64,000 bases of DNA from Nocardiopsis endophytica (lineage in GTDB: Bacteria; Actinomycetota; Actinomycetes; Streptosporangiales; Streptosporangiaceae), in contig NZ_JAQFWQ010000001.1 of NCBI RefSeq assembly GCF_027706725.1, positions 62,001 through 126,000 on the forward strand, in the 5' to 3' direction. The notes under the pieces were generated by a model. It was not told the origin of the DNA. It ran no database searches and saw nothing but the letters and a program-made list of their open reading frames with translations. Shown piece after piece: positions 21,923 to 29,373 of the stretch. Both the position numbers and the translations under genes were made by a program. Within the stretch, counting starts at the first letter, position 1. Each line of letters starts with the position of its first letter.

Positions 21923-22708
21923 ATGACGAACGGAACGGGCCGCGTCGCCCTCGTGACCGGGGCCACCAGCGGGATCGGCCTGGCGGTCACCCGGCTGCTG
22001 GCCCAGGGCGGACACCGGGTGTTCCTCTGCGCCCGGTCGGCCGACGATGTGGCCGCCACCGTCAAGGAGCTGCGCGGGGAGGGCCTGGAGGTCGCCGGCG
22101 CCGCCTGCGACGTGCGCGACGGCGAGGCCGTGCGCGCGTTCGTCCGGGCGGCGGTCGACACCTACGGCACGGTCGACGTGCTGGTCAACAACGCCGGGCG
22201 CAGCGGCGGCGGCCGCACCGCCGACATCGACGACGAGCTGTGGCTCGACGTGGTGGACACCAACCTCAACAGCGTCTTCCGGGTCACCCGGGAGGTGCTG
22301 ACCACCGGCGGGATGCGGGACAAGGAGCGCGGCCGCGTCATCAACATCGCCTCCACCGCGGGCAAGCAGGGGGTGGTGCTCGGCGCCCCCTACTCGGCCT
22401 CCAAGCACGGCGTCGTCGGCTTCACCAAGGCGCTGGGCAACGAGCTGGCGCCCACCGGCATCACCGTCAACGCGGTCTGCCCCGGGTACGTGGAGACCCC
22501 GATGGCGCAGCGGGTGCGCGCCGGGTACGCCGCCGCCTGGGACACCGACGAGGACGCGGTGCTGGAGAGGTTCCAGGCGAAGATCCCGCTGGGCCGCTAC
22601 TCCACGCCCGAGGAGGTCGCCGGACTGGTCGGCTACCTGGCCTCCGACACCGCCGCATCGATCACCTCCCAGGCGCTCAACGTCTGCGGCGGCCTCGGCA
22701 ACTTCTGA
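21923..22708 (+). CDS. Type II PKS C-9 ketoreductase (SDR)
   Basis: 261 residues with an AAGGAG ribosome site. The NADPH loop is TGATSGIG (12-19) and the catalytic set Ser144-Tyr157-Lys161 has the same numbering as the actinorhodin ketoreductase. The VNNAG motif and the C-terminus NVCGGLGNF also match that family, which reduces the C-9 keto group of the nascent chain. Where the act enzyme has PGG at 94-96, this one reads Ser-Gly-Gly (GRSGGG). It acts with the ACP just upstream and the aromatase just downstream. Confidence 0.93.
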   Translation: MTNGTGRVALVTGATSGIGLAVTRLLAQGGHRVFLCARSADDVAATVKELRGEGLEVAGAACDVRDGEAVRAFVRAAVDTYGTVDVLVNNAGRSGGGRTADIDDELWLDVVDTNLNSVFRVTREVLTTGGMRDKERGRVINIASTAGKQGVVLGAPYSASKHGVVGFTKALGNELAPTGITVNAVCPGYVETPMAQRVRAGYAAAWDTDEDAVLERFQAKIPLGRYSTPEEVAGLVGYLASDTAASITSQALNVCGGLGNF

Positions 22709-22710
22709 CC

Positions 22711-22774
22711 CCGCCCCGAACCCCCGGACCCCCGAACCCCGGACTCCCGAACCCCCGGATCCCCGGACCGGACA
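22711..22774 (+). repeat. C-rich degenerate tandem repeat between ketoreductase and aromatase genes
   Basis: About four imperfect copies of a CCCCGAACCCCCGGA-like unit fill most of the 80-nt gap. It is noncoding and probably slippage-born; the aromatase ribosome site follows it. Confidence 0.6.
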
Positions 22775-22788
22775 CCAAGGAGAGGCAC

Positions 22789-23748
22789 ATGGCCGACGAC
22801 CGCGCCCGTGAAGTGGAGCACCGCACCACCGTCGAGGCCCCGGCGGACCGGGTCTACGACCTGATCGCGCAGGTGGAGAACTGGCCCCGGCTGTTCCCGC
22901 CGACCGTCCACGTCGACCACGTCGAGCGGGGCGACACCGGTGCGGACACCGCAGAGGAGCGCATCCGCATCTGGGCCACCGCGGGCGGCGAGGTCAAGAA
23001 CTGGACCTCCCGCCGCGAGCTGGACCGGACGCGCCGGCGCATCCGGTTCCGCCAGGAGGTGTCGAGCCACCCCGTCGCCTCCATGGGCGGCACCTGGATC
23101 ATCGAGCCGGTCACCGAGGGCCGGTGCCGGGTGCGGCTGCTGCACGACTACCGCGCCGTGGACGACGACCCCGGCCACCTGGCCTGGATCGACCAGGCGG
23201 TGGACCGCAACAGCACCGCCGAACTGGAGGCCCTGCGCACCAGCGCCGAACGGGCGGCGGGCTCGCCCGAGACGGTGCTGTCCTTCGAGGACACCGTCGA
23301 GATCGCCGGGTCCGCCAAGGACGTCTACGACTTCCTCAACGAGGCCCAGCACTGGAAGGAGCGGCTGCCGCACGTGGCGGAGGTCCGGCTCACCGAGGAG
23401 ACCCCCGGCCTCCAGGTGCTGCGGATGGACACCCGCACCAAGGACGGGTCGACCCACACCACCGAATCGGTCCGGGTCTGCTTCCCGCACCGGTTCATCG
23501 TCTACAAGCAGCTGGTGCTGCCCGCGCTGATGCACCTGCACACCGGCTACTGGGAGCTGACCGAGCACGACCGCGGCACCACCGCCACCGCGCAGCACAC
23601 CGTGGTGATCGCCACCGACCGGATCACCGGGGTGCTGGGCGAGGGGGCGGGCCTGGAGCAGGCGCGGACCTTCGTGCGCAACGCGCTCGGCGGCAACAGC
23701 ACCGCCACCCTCGGCCACGCCAAGGCCTATGCCGAGGCCCGCCGCTGA
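22789..23748 (+). CDS. Didomain polyketide aromatase/cyclase (ActVII type)
   Basis: 319 residues from ATG 22789 with AAGGAGAGG upstream. Two START/Bet v1-like domains follow each other: residues ~10-150 (EHRTTVEAPADRVYDLIAQV, WPRLFPPTVHVDHVE) and ~165-315 (FEDTVEIAGSAKDVYDFLNE, HWKERLPHVAEVRL). Tandem domains of this kind form the first aromatic ring after C-9 reduction, as in ActVII and angucycline aromatases. It is encoded right after the matching ketoreductase. Confidence 0.92.
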   Translation: MADDRAREVEHRTTVEAPADRVYDLIAQVENWPRLFPPTVHVDHVERGDTGADTAEERIRIWATAGGEVKNWTSRRELDRTRRRIRFRQEVSSHPVASMGGTWIIEPVTEGRCRVRLLHDYRAVDDDPGHLAWIDQAVDRNSTAELEALRTSAERAAGSPETVLSFEDTVEIAGSAKDVYDFLNEAQHWKERLPHVAEVRLTEETPGLQVLRMDTRTKDGSTHTTESVRVCFPHRFIVYKQLVLPALMHLHTGYWELTEHDRGTTATAQHTVVIATDRITGVLGEGAGLEQARTFVRNALGGNSTATLGHAKAYAEARR

Positions 23749-23777
23749 CCGCCCGGACGCTGGGTGAGGAGGAGGAC

Positions 23778-25184
23778 GTGGACGCACCGGTCGTCATCGT
23801 GGGGGCGGGCCCCGTCGGGCTCATGCTCGCCGGGGAGCTGCGGCTCGGCGGGGCCGGGGTGCGGGTGCTGGAGCGGCTCGCCGAGCCCTCCGGTGAATCC
23901 CGCGCCTCCACCCTCAACGCCCGCACCATGGAGATCTTCGACCAGCGCGGGCTGGTGGAGCGCCTCGGCGGGCCGCCGCCGAACGACATGCGGGGCCACT
24001 TCGGCGGCATCCCGCTGGACCTGTCCGGAACGCCCACCCCCTATCCGGGGCAGTGGAAGCTGCCGCAGCCCCGCACCGAGGAGCTGCTCGGGGAGTGGGC
24101 GTCCGGCCTGGGGGCCGAGGTCCGGCGCGGGGTCCGGGTCCGGGCCCTGCGCCCGGGTCCGGACCACGTCGAGGTGGAGGCCGACGGCCCCGGGGGGCCC
24201 ACCACCGTGCGCGCGTCCTACGTGGTCGGGTGCGACGGCGAGGAGAGCACCGTGCGCCGCCTCGGCGGTTTCGCCTTCCCCGGCCGGGACGCCCGCCGCG
24301 AACTGCTCCGTGCCGACGTCGCGGGCGTCGACGTGCCCGACCGGCGCTTCGAGCGGCACCCGGAGGGGCTGGCGATCGCGGCGCGCCGCCCCGACGGCGC
24401 CACCCGGGTGATGGTGCACGCCTTCGGCCGCCGCGCCCGCGAGCGCACGGCCGCTCCCGGGTTCGACGAGGTGGTCGAGGTCTGGAAGCGGGTCGTCGGG
24501 GAGGACCTGTCCGGCGGCACCCCGCTGTGGGTGAACGCCTTCGGCGACACCGCGCGCCAGGCCGAGCGGTACCGCGCCGGCCGGGTGCTGCTCGCCGGGG
24601 ACGCCGCGCACCGGCAGATGCCGGTCGGCGGCCTGGCCGTCAACCTCGGGCTGCAGGACGCGGTCAATCTCGGCTGGAAGCTGGCCGCGGTGGCCACGGG
24701 GCGGGCGCCCGAGGAGCTCCTGGACACCTACCACGAGGAGCGGCACGCGGCGGGGCGGCGCACGCTGGCGGCCATCGGCGCGCAGACCGAGGTGCTGCTC
24801 GGTGGGCCCGAGACCGGCGCGCTGCGCACGGTCCTGGCCGAACTGGTGGGGATGCCACGGGTGCGCGGGCGCCTGGCCGCCTCGGCCGGGGGCCTGGACG
24901 TGCGGTACGGGACCGGTTCGGACGGCCCGCCGCCGCTCGGGGCCCACATCCCGCCCGGCGCGCTGGGCGGGGCGGGCGCCGCGGCGCTGCGCGCGGGGCG
25001 CGGGGTGCTGCTGCACCCCGACGGCGCCGCCGGTCCGGTGGTGCACGACCGGGTGGAAACGGTACGGGGATCGGTGGACGGGGCCCCGGTCCTGGTCCGG
25101 CCGGACGGCCACGCCGCCTACGTCGGCGGGGACGCCGACGGGCTCGGCGCGGCGGCCCGCCGCTGGTTCGGCGGCCCCGTGTGA
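23778..25184 (+). CDS. FAD-dependent aromatic polyketide hydroxylase (PgaE-like), first copy
   Basis: 468 residues from GTG 23778 after GAGGAGGAGGAC. Class A flavoprotein monooxygenase features are [20 protein letters not shown], the DG motif GCDGEESTVRR and the GD motif [20 protein letters not shown]; a thioredoxin-like C-terminal domain follows. Such enzymes hydroxylate angucyclinones and related polyphenols. It is similar to a second hydroxylase at 32761-34239. Its place after ACP-KR-aromatase matches the UrdM slot in angucycline clusters, but it lacks the fused reductase domain of UrdM. Confidence 0.9.
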   Translation: MDAPVVIVGAGPVGLMLAGELRLGGAGVRVLERLAEPSGESRASTLNARTMEIFDQRGLVERLGGPPPNDMRGHFGGIPLDLSGTPTPYPGQWKLPQPRTEELLGEWASGLGAEVRRGVRVRALRPGPDHVEVEADGPGGPTTVRASYVVGCDGEESTVRRLGGFAFPGRDARRELLRADVAGVDVPDRRFERHPEGLAIAARRPDGATRVMVHAFGRRARERTAAPGFDEVVEVWKRVVGEDLSGGTPLWVNAFGDTARQAERYRAGRVLLAGDAAHRQMPVGGLAVNLGLQDAVNLGWKLAAVATGRAPEELLDTYHEERHAAGRRTLAAIGAQTEVLLGGPETGALRTVLAELVGMPRVRGRLAASAGGLDVRYGTGSDGPPPLGAHIPPGALGGAGAAALRAGRGVLLHPDGAAGPVVHDRVETVRGSVDGAPVLVRPDGHAAYVGGDADGLGAAARRWFGGPV

Positions 25185-25280
25185 GGACGGCGGGCGGGCG
25201 GCGGCGGTGGGTGCGGACCCGGACCGGGTCCGGGGCGCCCCGCCCGCCCGTCACAACACGACCACGACGAGGGAGGGCCC

Positions 25281-26189
25281 ATGGGGGCGACGGCGGCGAA
25301 GGCGACGATGAACAGGCCCGTCCGCAGGAGCGGGGCGCAGGCGGGGCCGGTCACCGCCGACGGCGGGGGCGTCCCGCTGTCCGGCCTGATCGCGGAGCCG
25401 GCGCCGCCGCCGGGGCCGCGCGCGGTGCTGCTCGCCCTGCACGGGGGCGGCATGCGGGCCCGGTACTTCCATGGAGAGCTGGTCCCCGGGCAGTCCCTCC
25501 TCGATCAGGCCCGGGGCCGGGGCCACCTGGCGGTCGCCCTGGACCGGCCGGGCTACGGAGCCTCCGCGGCGGCCCTGCCCGACGGGGTGGGCCTGGATGG
25601 GCAGGTGCGGATGGTGCGTGCGGCGATGGACGACCTGGCCAAGCGCCACCGGCTCGCCGCCGCCGGGGGGTTCCTGCTGGTGGGGCATTCGCTCGGGGGC
25701 GGGGTCGCCCTCGCGGCGGCGGCCGAGGACCCGCGGGTGCGGGCCGTGGACGTATCGGGGATCGGCCACCGGTGGGCGGCCGACCCCCGGCGGGCGCGGG
25801 AGGCGGGCGGGTTCGGCGCTCACTACCTGCACTGGGGGCCGCTCGGGCTGTACCCGCCGGGCACCTTCCGGCTGGCCCGCGGGCTGACCGGTCCGCTTCC
25901 GAGCGAGGAGGCGGCCGATGCGCGCGAATGGCCGGAGCGCTTCGACGCCCTGGCCGACAGGGTGCGCGTCCCGGTGCGCTTCACCTTCGCCGAGCACGAG
26001 CGCTGGTGGAGGCATGACGAGGACGCCCTGGAGGAGCTGGCCGGGCGGCTGGGCGCCCCCGCCGTGGAGATCGACCGCATGCCCGGCACCGGGCACAACA
26101 TCAGCCTGAGCCGGATGGCGGCCGTGTACCACGCGCGTGTCCTGGACTTCTTCGACGCCTGCCTGGCGGGGGAGGCGGGAGCGGCCTGA
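25281..26189 (+). CDS. Alpha/beta hydrolase, last gene of the ACP operon
   Basis: 302 residues from ATG 25281 with GAGGGAGGG upstream. The fold markers are ALHGGGMRARYFHGE (oxyanion loop), the nucleophile elbow GHSLGGG, and the late His in MPGTGHNISL. It ends at a strong terminator. In this setting it may hydrolyse or release a polyketide ester or help a ring closure; no specific substrate can be read from the sequence. Confidence 0.83.
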   Translation: MGATAAKATMNRPVRRSGAQAGPVTADGGGVPLSGLIAEPAPPPGPRAVLLALHGGGMRARYFHGELVPGQSLLDQARGRGHLAVALDRPGYGASAAALPDGVGLDGQVRMVRAAMDDLAKRHRLAAAGGFLLVGHSLGGGVALAAAAEDPRVRAVDVSGIGHRWAADPRRAREAGGFGAHYLHWGPLGLYPPGTFRLARGLTGPLPSEEAADAREWPERFDALADRVRVPVRFTFAEHERWWRHDEDALEELAGRLGAPAVEIDRMPGTGHNISLSRMAAVYHARVLDFFDACLAGEAGAA

Positions 26190-26199
26190 GGCCCGGGAC

Positions 26200-26227
26200 G
26201 GTGCGGGGCGCCGCCCCCGCACCTTTA
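26200..26227 (+). terminator. Intrinsic terminator of the ACP operon
   Basis: A 9-bp stem (GGTGCGGGG / CCCCGCACC) followed by TTTATAA, starting 11 nt after the hydrolase stop. Confidence 0.75.
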
Positions 26228-26260
26228 TAATCCGATCATGGGATGTATGGCACGGTGCGC

Positions 26261-26284
26261 GGGGCGGGGCCGCGGCCCCGCCCC
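26261..26284 (-). terminator. GC-rich palindrome ending the minus-strand NmrA operon
   Basis: A perfect 24-bp palindrome whose half is GGGGCGGGGCCG, lying 4 nt beyond the stop of the minus-strand reductase gene. Together with the plus-strand terminator at 26200 it separates two convergent operons. Confidence 0.6.
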
Positions 26285-26287
26285 CGT

Positions 26288-27154
26288 CTACAGGAAGTCC
26301 CCGCGGTGGTCCTGGGCCCACCGGGCGAAGGAGAGCGGCGGGCGGCCGACCATCTCCTGGACCGTGGGCAGGGGCTTCCAGACCTCGCGCATCTGCTCGT
26401 CGGTGAACTCCGGGACGGGCTCGCCCTCCGAGTAGGGGGCCAGGCCGAGCAGGAACGGCGCCATGCGGGCGACCTCGCCGCCCTGTGCGGTGAGGATGCG
26501 CAGGGCCTCCTCGGGCGGGGTCGGCTCGAAGCGCACCGGCTCCCCGATGGCCTCGCCGATCATGTGGGCCTGCTCCCGCAGAGTGAGGACGCGGTCCCCG
26601 GTCACCTCGTGCACGGCGCCCGGTGCGCCGTCCGCCAGCAGGGCGGCGGCCGCCACCGCCGCGATGTCCCGCTCGTGCACCGGGTTGCTGATCTCGTCGG
26701 GGTCGGGGAAGCGCACGGTCCGGTCCCGGCGGATCATCGGCCCCCAGAAGGCGGTCTTGTTCGCCGCGAAGTCGTTGGGCCGGACGAAGGCGTACTCCAG
26801 CCCGGACCCCTCGACGGCCCGCTCCACCGGGGCGTGGCGGTCGGTGTCGGTGCCCAGGGTGACCGCCCGGGAGGACAGCACCACCACACGGCGCACCCCG
26901 GACGCGCGCGCCAGCTCCGCCACCGCCTCGGCGGTGGGCGCGTGCGGGACCAGGTAGAGGCGGTCGGCCCCGTCGTGGGCGGGCCGCAGCGACTCCGGGT
27001 CGGCCAGATCGGCCCGGAAGGCGCGGACGCCGGGCGGCGGCTCCGCCGGCCCGGGGCCGCGCCCGCTGATCCGCACGTCCTCGCCGGCCGCCAGCAGCTC
27101 GGCGACGACGTGCCTGCCGACCGTGCCCGAGGCTCCGGTCACCAACGTGGTCAT
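26288..27154 (-). CDS. NmrA-like NAD(P)H-binding reductase, first copy
   Basis: 288 residues starting MTTLVTGASGTVGRHVVAEL with the atypical-SDR nucleotide motif GASGTVG. It continues with LYLVPHAPTAEAVAELARAS, RRVVVLSSRAV, and FVRPNDFAANKTAFWG in place of a classic YxxxK. It is coupled by ATGA overlap to the monooxygenase gene upstream. A second protein of the same kind and size is at 28442-29317. Such proteins act as quinone or enone reductases or as redox sensors; a tailoring role in the polyketide path is inferred from position. Confidence 0.82.
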   Translation of the reverse strand: MTTLVTGASGTVGRHVVAELLAAGEDVRISGRGPGPAEPPPGVRAFRADLADPESLRPAHDGADRLYLVPHAPTAEAVAELARASGVRRVVVLSSRAVTLGTDTDRHAPVERAVEGSGLEYAFVRPNDFAANKTAFWGPMIRRDRTVRFPDPDEISNPVHERDIAAVAAAALLADGAPGAVHEVTGDRVLTLREQAHMIGEAIGEPVRFEPTPPEEALRILTAQGGEVARMAPFLLGLAPYSEGEPVPEFTDEQMREVWKPLPTVQEMVGRPPLSFARWAQDHRGDFL

Positions 27155-27921
27155 CGGGTGGGGGCTCCCCTCCGCTCGGCGCGGCCCCGGCGCAGCCCGG
27201 CCGCGTGGATGTAGCGCTGACCCATCGCGCTCTTGACCTTCGACAGCCCGCCCGCGCGGCGCAGCACGTCCTGGCGGAGGCCGCTCTCCAGGAACGCCTC
27301 GTGCGCCTCGGCCGTGGCCCACGCGGCGTACTGGAAGACCCGCCGCCCCTCCCGGTCGAGGAAGTGGTGGCTGGAGATCCATCCGGGCAGCGCGCCGTGC
27401 TCGGTGACGGCCTCCTCCATCGCGTCGTAGACCGCGTCCGACCACAGCCGGGCCGACTCGGTGTCGGCCATCTCGAACTCGGCGATGAAGATGCAGCCCG
27501 GCTCGGCGTCCGGACCGCCCTCGGGCTCGTGGCCGGGGACCGGGGAGGGCAGGTCGCGCCGGAAGGCGCCCCGGTAGAGCCGGTGGGCGACCTCGTCCGG
27601 CGGCGCCACCCCGGGCACGTCGGGCCCGGCGGTACGGGCGGCGTGGCGGTCGTGGTCCTCGGGCGACTCCCACTGGGAGACCACCACGACCGCGCTGTCC
27701 CGTGTCTCCAGCCTCTCCTCGCCCTGCGGCTTGTCCGCGGTGCTGAGGAAGGCGTCCACCGACAGCAGGCCGTCGGGCCAGGGTCCGGCGCGCCACGGCT
27801 CCATGACCGCGTCGGCCACCTCGCGCTGCCGTGCGGCGTCGGGCACGGCCCAGTGCCCGACCACCGTGGCGCCGGTGCGGGCGAGGGCGACATCGAAGGG
27901 GAGGGGGGCGGTGTCCTGCAT
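27151..27921 (-). CDS. Antibiotic-biosynthesis-monooxygenase-like protein (two ferredoxin-fold domains)
   Basis: 256 residues from ATG 27921, preceded by CAGGAGTCGCC. Two repeats of a small alpha/beta barrel are suggested by VVVVSQWESPEDHDRHAAR and RRVFQYAAWATAEAHEAFLE, each with a preceding strand-helix unit (GCIFIAEFEMADTESARLW). This is the plan of cofactor-poor quinone-forming and ring-opening oxygenases of aromatic polyketide pathways. It is the first gene of a two-gene unit with the NmrA-like reductase and is divergent from the HxlR regulator. Confidence 0.75.
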   Translation of the reverse strand: MQDTAPLPFDVALARTGATVVGHWAVPDAARQREVADAVMEPWRAGPWPDGLLSVDAFLSTADKPQGEERLETRDSAVVVVSQWESPEDHDRHAARTAGPDVPGVAPPDEVAHRLYRGAFRRDLPSPVPGHEPEGGPDAEPGCIFIAEFEMADTESARLWSDAVYDAMEEAVTEHGALPGWISSHHFLDREGRRVFQYAAWATAEAHEAFLESGLRQDVLRRAGGLSKVKSAMGQRYIHAAGLRRGRAERRGAPTR

Positions 27922-28011
27922 GGCGACTCCTGAGGTCTGGGAGGAAATAGTGGAAATTCCGCCCGGTCGACCGGCAAAATAGGGCACCCGCGACGCAAGG
28001 CACAAGGTCCC

Positions 28012-28023
28012 TACCTATTGGTA
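28012..28023. promoter_or_regulatory. Short inverted repeat, likely HxlR operator
   Basis: TACC-TATT-GGTA is an inverted repeat in the AT-richer 137-nt gap between the divergent monooxygenase and HxlR genes, 36 nt upstream of the HxlR start. Confidence 0.5.
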
Positions 28024-28058
28024 AGCTCCAAACCGAGGGGAAGGAAGGAGGTGGTCGT

Positions 28059-28472
28059 GTGAGGGAGGACGGGTTGGAGCAGCCGCCGAGTGTGGTCACC
28101 GAGCCCCGCAGGGGGCCGTTCCTCGACGACTGTCCGAGCCGGGTGGTGCTCAACCACGTGGCCAACCGCTGGGGGACGCTGATCGTCACCTCGCTGCACG
28201 AGGGGCCGATGCGCTTCCACCAGATCCGCGACAACATCGGGGGGATCAGCGAGAAGATGCTGTCGCAGAACCTGCGGCTGCTGATCCGGGACGGCCTGAT
28301 CGACCGCAGCGTCGAGTCGAGCACGCCGCCCCGGGTGACCTACGCGCTCACCCCGCTCGGCCGCGAGCTGGCCTCGCAGCTGCGCACCCTGATCGACTGG
28401 ATCACCTGCCGCACCGACCAGATCGTCGCCGCCCAGCGGCGCTACGACCGCGCCGAGGGGGAGGCGGGGTAG
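28059..28472 (+). CDS. HxlR-family transcriptional regulator
   Basis: 137 residues from GTG 28059 with GGAAGGAGG upstream. The family signature is full: DDCPSRVVLNHVANRWGTLI, MRFHQIRDNIGGISEKMLSQ, LRLLIRDGLIDR, RVTYALTPLGREL. The single Cys in the first motif is the usual redox- or electrophile-sensing one. It is divergent from the monooxygenase/NmrA pair and tail-overlaps the second NmrA-like gene by 31 nt. HxlR proteins often sense quinones or aldehydes, so it may time this tailoring block to intermediate build-up (inference). Confidence 0.88.
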   Translation: MREDGLEQPPSVVTEPRRGPFLDDCPSRVVLNHVANRWGTLIVTSLHEGPMRFHQIRDNIGGISEKMLSQNLRLLIRDGLIDRSVESSTPPRVTYALTPLGRELASQLRTLIDWITCRTDQIVAAQRRYDRAEGEAG

Positions 28473-29317
28473 AAGGCCGCGGCGTTGTCGGCCGCCCACT
28501 CGGCGAAGGTGCGCGCCGCACGCCCGGTGACGCGCCGCACGGTGTCGGCGTGCACCGCGAGGTCGGCGTCCACCGAGTCGCGCATGTAGCCGAGCACGCC
28601 CACCAGCAGGTCGGCGGGCACGTGCGGGCTCATCAGCTCCCAGGCCTGCTCATGGGTGAGCTCGACGAAGCCCAGCTCCCGCCCGGCCGCCCGGCCGATG
28701 ATCTCCAGCTGTTCGAGCTGGGTGAGCACCTGGGGGCCGGTGATCTCGTAGGCCCGGCCGGCGTGCCCGTCCTCCAGCAGCGCGGCCACCGCCACCGCGG
28801 CGATGTCGTCCTCGTGCACCGGCACCCGCCGGGACCGGGCGTAGGGCGCCTTGGCCACGCCCTCGGCCCGGATCGCCGGACCCCACCGCCACAGCACGTT
28901 CCCGGCGAACTCCCCGGGCCGCACGTGCGTCCAGTCGGGCCCACCGGCCTCCACCGCCCGCTCCACCGCGCGGTGGTGGTCCTTGGTGGCGTTGGCGCCG
29001 ACCTCGTCCCCGGCGGTCAGCGAGGACAGCAGCACGATCCGCCGCACCCCCGCCTCCTTGGCCGCCCGCACCACCTCCTCGGCGGTCTCGGGCACCGGGA
29101 ACAGGTAGAGCGCGTCCGCGCCCTCCAGCGCCGGGCGCACCGTTTGCGGCCGGGCCAGGTCCCCGGCGAGCACCTCGGCGCCGGCGGGCAGGCCCGCCGA
29201 CGCGGGGTCCCTGGTCAGAGCGCGCACGGTGACGCCGCGCGCCAGCAGGCGGCCGACGACGTGCCGCCCGACCGACCCGGTCGCGCCGGTCACCAGGACC
29301 GTGTTGATGGTCGCCAT
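28442..29317 (-). CDS. NmrA-like NAD(P)H-binding reductase, second copy
   Basis: 291 residues starting MATINTVLVTGATGSVGRHV. Same plan as the protein at 26288-27154: GATGSVG loop, ALYLFPVPETAEEVVRAAKE, RRIVLLSSLTAGDEV, HVRPGEFAGNVLWRW, and a shared C-terminal motif ARTFAEWAADNAAAF. The two are diverged duplicates flanking the ABM and HxlR genes. It lies 56 nt downstream of the SDR/flavin-reductase gene on the same strand. Confidence 0.83.
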   Translation of the reverse strand: MATINTVLVTGATGSVGRHVVGRLLARGVTVRALTRDPASAGLPAGAEVLAGDLARPQTVRPALEGADALYLFPVPETAEEVVRAAKEAGVRRIVLLSSLTAGDEVGANATKDHHRAVERAVEAGGPDWTHVRPGEFAGNVLWRWGPAIRAEGVAKAPYARSRRVPVHEDDIAAVAVAALLEDGHAGRAYEITGPQVLTQLEQLEIIGRAAGRELGFVELTHEQAWELMSPHVPADLLVGVLGYMRDSVDADLAVHADTVRRVTGRAARTFAEWAADNAAAFYPASPSARS

Positions 29318-29373
29318 CCTCGTCCGTCCTCTCGTCTCGTCCGGTCGTCGCGTCCGGTCCCGCCCCGCGCGCC

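Noticed and set aside
22711-22774. C-rich repeat as a CRISPR-like array or terminator
   Set aside because: Units are degenerate and back to back with no spacers, and they have no stem potential; most likely replication slippage in an intergenic gap.
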